This document shows positions 60,124-64,000 of a stretch of DNA of 64,000 nucleotides, in pieces (position 1 is the stretch's first letter; every line of letters starts with the position of its first letter). Origin of the DNA: Streptomyces cirratus. GTDB taxonomy: Bacteria; Actinomycetota; Actinomycetes; Streptomycetales; Streptomycetaceae. The stretch lies in NCBI RefSeq assembly GCF_014650775.1, contig NZ_BMVP01000003.1, positions 1-64,000 of the forward strand, in the 5' to 3' direction. Below the pieces are notes generated by a model. The model saw nothing but the letters and a program-made list of their open reading frames with translations, was not told the DNA's origin and did not search any database. The translations under genes and the position numbers were made by a program.

Positions 60124-61287
60124 CTACAGGACTGCAGACGATCGTGGCGCGATGGCAGAACCGGGGCCCGGATCACGCACGGACAGAGGCCGTCGGGGCC
60201 GCCGCCGGGGTGCCCGCACGGCATGACCGGCGGCCAGCTTCTGCAGCAGGCTGTACGCGAGGACCGGTAGCAGTACATGGGGGCGGTCGGGCATGGCCGT
60301 GCCGATCAGCACGGCGCCCGCGCTGCTGTTGTTCATTCCGCAGGCCAGCGTCACGCAGGTACGGGCCGGCGCTCGCAGGCCCAGCAGGCGGCCGCCCGCG
60401 CGGCCCAGGAGGAACGACAGTGCGCACAGCGCGGCGGCGACGGCCACGGATGCGGCGGGCAGCACCATGTCCGGATGGGCCAGGAACGGCCCCAGGGCTC
60501 CACTGGCATTGAGGTACGTCAGCAGTAGCGAACCGGCGAACGCGGTGGACGGAGCGGTCCGGGCGACGGCGGCCAGCGCCCGCCGCGGCATGACGATGTG
60601 GCACACCAGCCCGGCCGCACACGGCAGTACGACGCCGGTGAGGGCGAAGCCATGCCCTGCGATGCGGGCCGCAGCTGCCAGGGTCGCGGCGTAGTCCCGG
60701 CTCAGCAGAGGGGACAGGGCTGCGAGCGTGAAGGGCAGGGTGAGCGGGCTGAGCAGGGTGGAGAGGAACACGAGGCCGACCATGGCCGGCTGGTCGCCCC
60801 CACCACGTGCGGTCCACACCGTGGCTCCCGCCGCCACCGGCATCGCGGCGATGAGGATCATCGCGGTGATCATTCCGGAGCCTCCGTCGGTGTCGGGGGT
60901 CCGGTGCAGCGCCAGCGCGAGGGCGGGGATGATCACCAGGGGAGCGCCGAGGTGCAGGGCCAGGCCGACCAGCAGCGTCACCGGCTGCCGAACCACCCGC
61001 AGCAAGGTCTTCGGTGGCACCTGCAGTCCGGCGGCGAAGAGCACGAGGGCGAGCAGGAGCGGCGCGGCCTCCAGCCTGAACCCGACCCCCATGCCGGGCA
61101 CTTCCCGGGGGTGACGCAGCCACATTCCCGGGGAGGGGAAGGCCGCGGCCGCGAGGTAGGCGCCCGCGACGGCCCATCCCATGTGATTCCCCAGCTGTTC
61201 TCCGATCCGGGCGCACAGCCGGGCACTGGTGGGGGTGACGCGGCGGGGACGGGCACGGCCGGGAAGCGGGGCGGGCGGGCGGATCAT
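60124..61287 (-). CDS. Bile acid:sodium symporter (BASS)-family transporter
   Basis: 387 aa, about ten membrane helices starting near residue 35. BASS features: the broken helix with LVFLSTLLSPLTLPFTLAAL, PLLLALVLFAAGLQVPPKTL, and CVTLACGMNNSSAGAVLIGT, equivalent to the second sodium/substrate-binding helix crossover. Basic N- and C-terminal tails are long; an internal start at the Met of MGWAVAG (residue 36) is possible. Substrate may be an organic anion; unknown. Confidence 0.82.
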   Translation of the reverse strand: MIRPPAPLPGRARPRRVTPTSARLCARIGEQLGNHMGWAVAGAYLAAAAFPSPGMWLRHPREVPGMGVGFRLEAAPLLLALVLFAAGLQVPPKTLLRVVRQPVTLLVGLALHLGAPLVIIPALALALHRTPDTDGGSGMITAMILIAAMPVAAGATVWTARGGGDQPAMVGLVFLSTLLSPLTLPFTLAALSPLLSRDYAATLAAAARIAGHGFALTGVVLPCAAGLVCHIVMPRRALAAVARTAPSTAFAGSLLLTYLNASGALGPFLAHPDMVLPAASVAVAAALCALSFLLGRAGGRLLGLRAPARTCVTLACGMNNSSAGAVLIGTAMPDRPHVLLPVLAYSLLQKLAAGHAVRAPRRRPRRPLSVRDPGPGSAIAPRSSAVL

Positions 61288-61481
61288 GGCCGGGACTGTA
61301 CGAGCCCGCGCGGCCGCCGGGCGCGTCCGTCAGGGGTGTCCCGCCACCGTGCTCAGGATGCGTTCAGGTTGGCGGTGGCACGGTCTGGTGCCATGGGATC
61401 CGGGACACACAGCCGGCCCGGTGCCGCCCGTGGCTGGAGGGCTGCGCCGGAACGAGGTGTCGGAGGTCTGTACCGGCCGGT

Positions 61482-61736
61482 GTGGCGGGCACGCCGAACA
61501 GCGACAACCTGACGGACCGCCTGGGCGTGCCCCTGGAAGTCACCACCGCGGTGTTCGCCGTGGCGCCGACCCTCGTCTTCGTCAGCCGGTTCCGCAGCGA
61601 CGACGGGGGTCCGGGCCTCGGTACCGCCGTCACCAGCGAACTGTTCCTGCCGGTCATCGCCGCGCGGGTGCTGTACCTGACGGCAACCCGCATGGACGTG
61701 ACCCCGCCGGCGGGGTTCAGCCGGCCGGCAGTCTGA
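61482..61736 (+). CDS. Possible small membrane-associated protein
   Basis: 84 aa from a GTG, with strongly GC3-biased codons over the first 60 and a hydrophobic middle (VTTAVFAVAPTLVFVSRFRS, ELFLPVIAARVLYLTA). No clear ribosome site and no family. Its end overlaps the convergent kinase gene by 20 nt. May be a fragment. Confidence 0.4.
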   Translation: MAGTPNSDNLTDRLGVPLEVTTAVFAVAPTLVFVSRFRSDDGGPGLGTAVTSELFLPVIAARVLYLTATRMDVTPPAGFSRPAV

Positions 61737-63093
61737 CCACGAACACCGCTCCCCCGCCGCCCGGTTCGCCGAGTTCCGCCTCCCCGCCCGCGGAGCGGGC
61801 CAGCCGCCGGGAGAGCGGCAGTCCCAGGCCCGCCCCGTCGTGGCCGTCGCCCGGATCGGCCCGGCGGCCGGGCTGGAACAGGTGGGAGCGGAAGCCCTCG
61901 GGAACGCCGGGGCCGTCGTCGCCCACCTCGATGCGGACGTGGCCCGGTTCCCCGGACGCACGGATGTGGACCGCTGTCGCCGCGTAGCGCAGGGCGTTGT
62001 CCAACAAGGGGCTCACGATCCGCTCCAGGACGGCGGCGGGCACCCCGGCGACCAGGTCCCCCTCCTCGCCGACGGCCAGGACGCGGACCGGGACGAGGGC
62101 CGGGTCGGTGCGGGCGGCGAGGGTCCTCAGCACGGGGAACACGGCGGCGGTGCCGGGCGCCCGCCGGGCATCCTCGCGGGCTTCGGCGAGGAGCGTGTCG
62201 CAGATGGTCTGCATGGTCCGGGCCGCGTCACCGATCGCCCGCTGCGCGGTGAGCGTCTCGTCCTCGCTGCGGGGGCGCCCCTGCCACCAGTCGAGTTCGG
62301 CGACGATGGTGGCCAGCGGGTTGCGCAGTTCGTGGGACAGCTCGCTGGTCAGCTGCTGTTCGTGGCGCAGGACTGCCCGGATCCGGTCGAGGAAGGCGTC
62401 GAGCGAGGCGCCCAGCCGGGCGAGTTCGGCGGGCCGGGGCGCGCCGCTGAAGCGTTCGTCGGAGGCGCTGGCACTCCATCGGGCGGCTTGCTCGGTCATC
62501 GTGCGGACGGGGCGCAGAGCCCGGCCGACGGCGAGTCGGGTCACCGCGTACGTGCAGGCGAGCATGACGGCGTCCAGCGCCAGGGAGGCCAGCAGCAGGG
62601 TGTCGGCCGACGCACGGTACGGGGTGAGGTCGAGCGCGGTGACCACGGTCGCGGTCCTGGTACCGCCGGCCGGTGGCGGCACCGGCCGGGCGCAGAGCCG
62701 GACGCCCACCGCGCCGTTCGACGTGGTGGCGCACCGGGCGCCGCCCTGCGCTGCGAGACGGGCGGCCGTCCGGGTGGCTGGGCCGTCCGCCGCGGTGGAG
62801 GGGGGCTGCTCGACCAGGGTTGTCCCTTGGTAGATCCAGGCGTTGGCGTCGAGGAGGCCCTCTTGCGGGGTCTCCAGTACGCGCAGTACGGGGCCGCTGG
62901 TGTCGACGGTGGCGGCGATGGCGGAGGCGCGGGCCCGCAACTGGTCGTCCGCCTGGCGGGCCAGGTGCTGGTGCACGAACGCGTTGAAGGCGATCGTGAA
63001 CACCGCCATCACGAAGGCGGCGGTCGCGACCGCGAGCAGGGAGAGCCGTCCGCGCAGGGTGGCCGGCCGCGCTGCGGGCTGGAGCAGCTTCAT
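61717..63093 (-). CDS. Sensor histidine kinase
   Basis: 458 aa from the ATG at 63093, overlapping the regulator stop (ATGA). Two membrane helices (about 18-40 and 162-185) around an outside domain with a Cys pair (ARCATTSNGAVGVRLCARP); HAMP about 185-240; HisKA LTSELSHELRNPLATIVAEL with His254; HATPase_c with LLDNALRYAATAV and GAGLGLPLSRRLARSAGG. Pairs with the regulator at 63090. Confidence 0.92.
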   Translation of the reverse strand: MKLLQPAARPATLRGRLSLLAVATAAFVMAVFTIAFNAFVHQHLARQADDQLRARASAIAATVDTSGPVLRVLETPQEGLLDANAWIYQGTTLVEQPPSTAADGPATRTAARLAAQGGARCATTSNGAVGVRLCARPVPPPAGGTRTATVVTALDLTPYRASADTLLLASLALDAVMLACTYAVTRLAVGRALRPVRTMTEQAARWSASASDERFSGAPRPAELARLGASLDAFLDRIRAVLRHEQQLTSELSHELRNPLATIVAELDWWQGRPRSEDETLTAQRAIGDAARTMQTICDTLLAEAREDARRAPGTAAVFPVLRTLAARTDPALVPVRVLAVGEEGDLVAGVPAAVLERIVSPLLDNALRYAATAVHIRASGEPGHVRIEVGDDGPGVPEGFRSHLFQPGRRADPGDGHDGAGLGLPLSRRLARSAGGEAELGEPGGGGAVFVVRLPAG

Positions 63094-63752
63094 GACAGGC
63101 GGTGCCCGACGCCGCGGGAGGTGGCGAGGGTGAGGGTGCTGCCGGCCGCCCGCAGTTTGCGGCGCAGCCGGGTCAGGTACTGATCGAGGGTGTTGTCGCT
63201 GACCTGGGCACCTTCGGGCCAGCCGGCCCGTACCAGCTCCCGTCGGGGGACCAGGTCGCCCGCTGCGGCCAGCAGGGCGGCCATGATCCGGAATTCGGTC
63301 GGGCTCAGGGTCACGGGCCGGTCGCGTACGGTGCAAGTGTGGCGGACGGCGTCCAGTACCACCTCTCCCCCGCCGACGGGGGAGACCGGAGGGCTGCGTT
63401 TGACGGCGGCCCGGAGCCGGGCGGCCAGTTCGGCGAGGTGGAAGGGTTTGGCGAGATAGTCGTCGCCTCCGGCGGAGAACCCGCTGAGCCGGTCCGTGAG
63501 GTGGTGACGGGCAGTCAGGAAGATCACCGGGCGGTCGAATCCGTTGGCACGCAGAGCCTGGCACACGTCGCGGCCGTCCGCGTCGGGGAGGCCGATGTCG
63601 AGGACGACGGCGTCGATGCCGTCCACGGCCAGCCGCAGTGCCGCCGCGCCGTCCTGCGCGGGAGTCGTCTCGAAGCCCTCCTCGCGCAGGCCGCGCAGCA
63701 GGACGTCGCGCAGCCGGTGGTCGTCCTCGACGACCAGGACGTGTCGGGTCAT
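63090..63752 (-). CDS. OmpR-family response regulator
   Basis: 220 aa from the ATG at 63752. Receiver with Asp52 in AVVLDIGLPDADG, Lys in YLAKPFHLAELAARL; winged helix about 125-218 (LSPTEFRIMAALLAAAGDLV, NTLDQYLTRLRRKL, TSRGVGHRL). First gene of the pair with the kinase. Lies 33 nt after the iron permease gene on the same strand, so co-transcription with it is possible. Confidence 0.92.
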   Translation of the reverse strand: MTRHVLVVEDDHRLRDVLLRGLREEGFETTPAQDGAAALRLAVDGIDAVVLDIGLPDADGRDVCQALRANGFDRPVIFLTARHHLTDRLSGFSAGGDDYLAKPFHLAELAARLRAAVKRSPPVSPVGGGEVVLDAVRHTCTVRDRPVTLSPTEFRIMAALLAAAGDLVPRRELVRAGWPEGAQVSDNTLDQYLTRLRRKLRAAGSTLTLATSRGVGHRLS

Positions 63753-63784
63753 GCGGGCCTCTGTTCTGTCGGGGACGGCCGGGC

Positions 63785-64000
63785 TCAGGCGACCTTCGTC
63801 GTCTTCGGGGCCGCGCCGGTGGCCGGCGTGGTCCTGTTGCCACGCGGGGGCGCGAGGAAGAGGGCCATCACGGGAACGAGGTAGAGGGCCCAAACGGTGC
63901 CCTGGAGAACAGTCGGGTTGGGCTGGAAGTTGAAGACGCCCTTCAGGAGGGTCCCGTACCAGCTGTCGGAGGGGACGGTCGTACTGACGTCGAAGGCGAG
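63785..64000 (-). CDS. efeU: EfeU/FTR1-type iron permease, C-terminal part
   Basis: The last 71 codons of a gene that continues beyond the window. The minus strand reads LAFDVSTTVPSDSWYGTLLK, GVFNFQPNPTVLQGTVWALY, LVPVMALFLAPPRG and a short polar tail. The SWYG-LLKG-FNF-P-PTVLQ segment and final helix are those of bacterial EfeU iron transporters, which import ferrous/ferric iron with EfeO and EfeB. Those partners would lie outside the window. Confidence 0.85.
   Translation of the reverse strand, partial: LAFDVSTTVPSDSWYGTLLKGVFNFQPNPTVLQGTVWALYLVPVMALFLAPPRGNRTTPATGAAPKTTKVA

Noticed and set aside
1..64000. Search for tRNA, rRNA, CRISPR arrays, intact IS elements, integrases and biosynthetic gene cluster cores
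   Set aside because: None recognised by eye; no PKS, NRPS, terpene or RiPP core enzyme and no recombinase is present. A dedicated RNA or IS search could still find short items.

Overview
The window looks like a stretch of a Streptomyces (or close relative) chromosome. Base composition is very GC-rich, codon third positions are almost always G or C, GTG starts are frequent, and the gene families are typical of that genus: SpoIIE/RsbW/STAS partner switching, MmyB-type XRE regulators with divergent SDRs, a second IF-1, DUF3291, DUF6891 and a Cys-type sulfur leader peptide. No rRNA, tRNA, CRISPR array, intact insertion sequence or prophage was recognised. The many apparent pseudogenes and small metabolic islands suggest accessory or arm-proximal chromosome rather than core; that is inference.

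Layout. 0-2.6 kb: a sulfur-acquisition locus on the minus strand (DszC/SfnC-like flavin monooxygenase, Rrf2 repressor, cysteine leader peptide, start of an ABC substrate-binding lipoprotein), with a well-conserved 39-bp element in front of both promoters. 2.8-4.0 kb: DUF6891 and DUF1232 proteins. 4.2-8.7 kb: a 1401-residue PAS-GAF-histidine kinase-receiver-PAS-GAF-SpoIIE phosphatase-RsbW fusion translationally coupled to a STAS antagonist. 9-13.6 kb: amino-acid permease, DksA-like zinc protein, DHA2 exporter, SnoaL-like protein on the opposite strand. 14.6-15.8 kb: GNAT acetyltransferase plus second IF-1, preceded by a short leader ORF and a hairpin and closed by a 19-bp-stem terminator. 16.3-17.7 kb: a DUF2236 oxygenase-like domain fused to four EF-hands. 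18.4-20.6 kb: small secreted protein, DUF3291 protein and decayed HAD and LuxR-type genes. 20.6-23.3 kb: two SDRs and an XRE regulator. 23.6-26.5 kb: gluconate regulon gntR/gntK/gntP. 26.9-28.4 kb: decayed LRV-repeat gene, a coaD paralogue with an abnormal C-terminus and a possible transposase remnant. 28.4-31 kb: F420H2:NADP oxidoreductase-like protein, inositol-phosphatase-like protein and a divergent LysR.

31.0-35.7 kb holds the most interesting locus: a two-gene, ATGA-coupled operon of a small helical protein and a 1410-residue STAND-type P-loop NTPase carrying TPRs and twelve 32-residue Sel1-like units. This is the layout of actinobacterial conflict/signal-transducing NTPase systems, but no obvious effector domain is visible.

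36-45 kb: PH-like protein, a PAF-acetylhydrolase-like membrane esterase with two operator-like palindromes, small membrane protein, zinc alcohol dehydrogenase, SRPBCC protein, DUF3533/YhgE-like membrane protein, two alpha/beta hydrolases and an enoyl-CoA hydratase homologue. 45.7-47.7 kb: RsbW-like kinase and a secreted PIG-L deacetylase with a lectin-like tail. 48-59 kb: two ABC-transporter/two-component modules side by side (ABC-2 type with NarL-type regulator; MacB/FtsX type with OmpR-type regulator and a divergent histidine kinase). 59-64 kb: membrane protein, BASS-family transporter, a third two-component pair and the C-terminus of an EfeU/FTR1 iron permease at the window edge.
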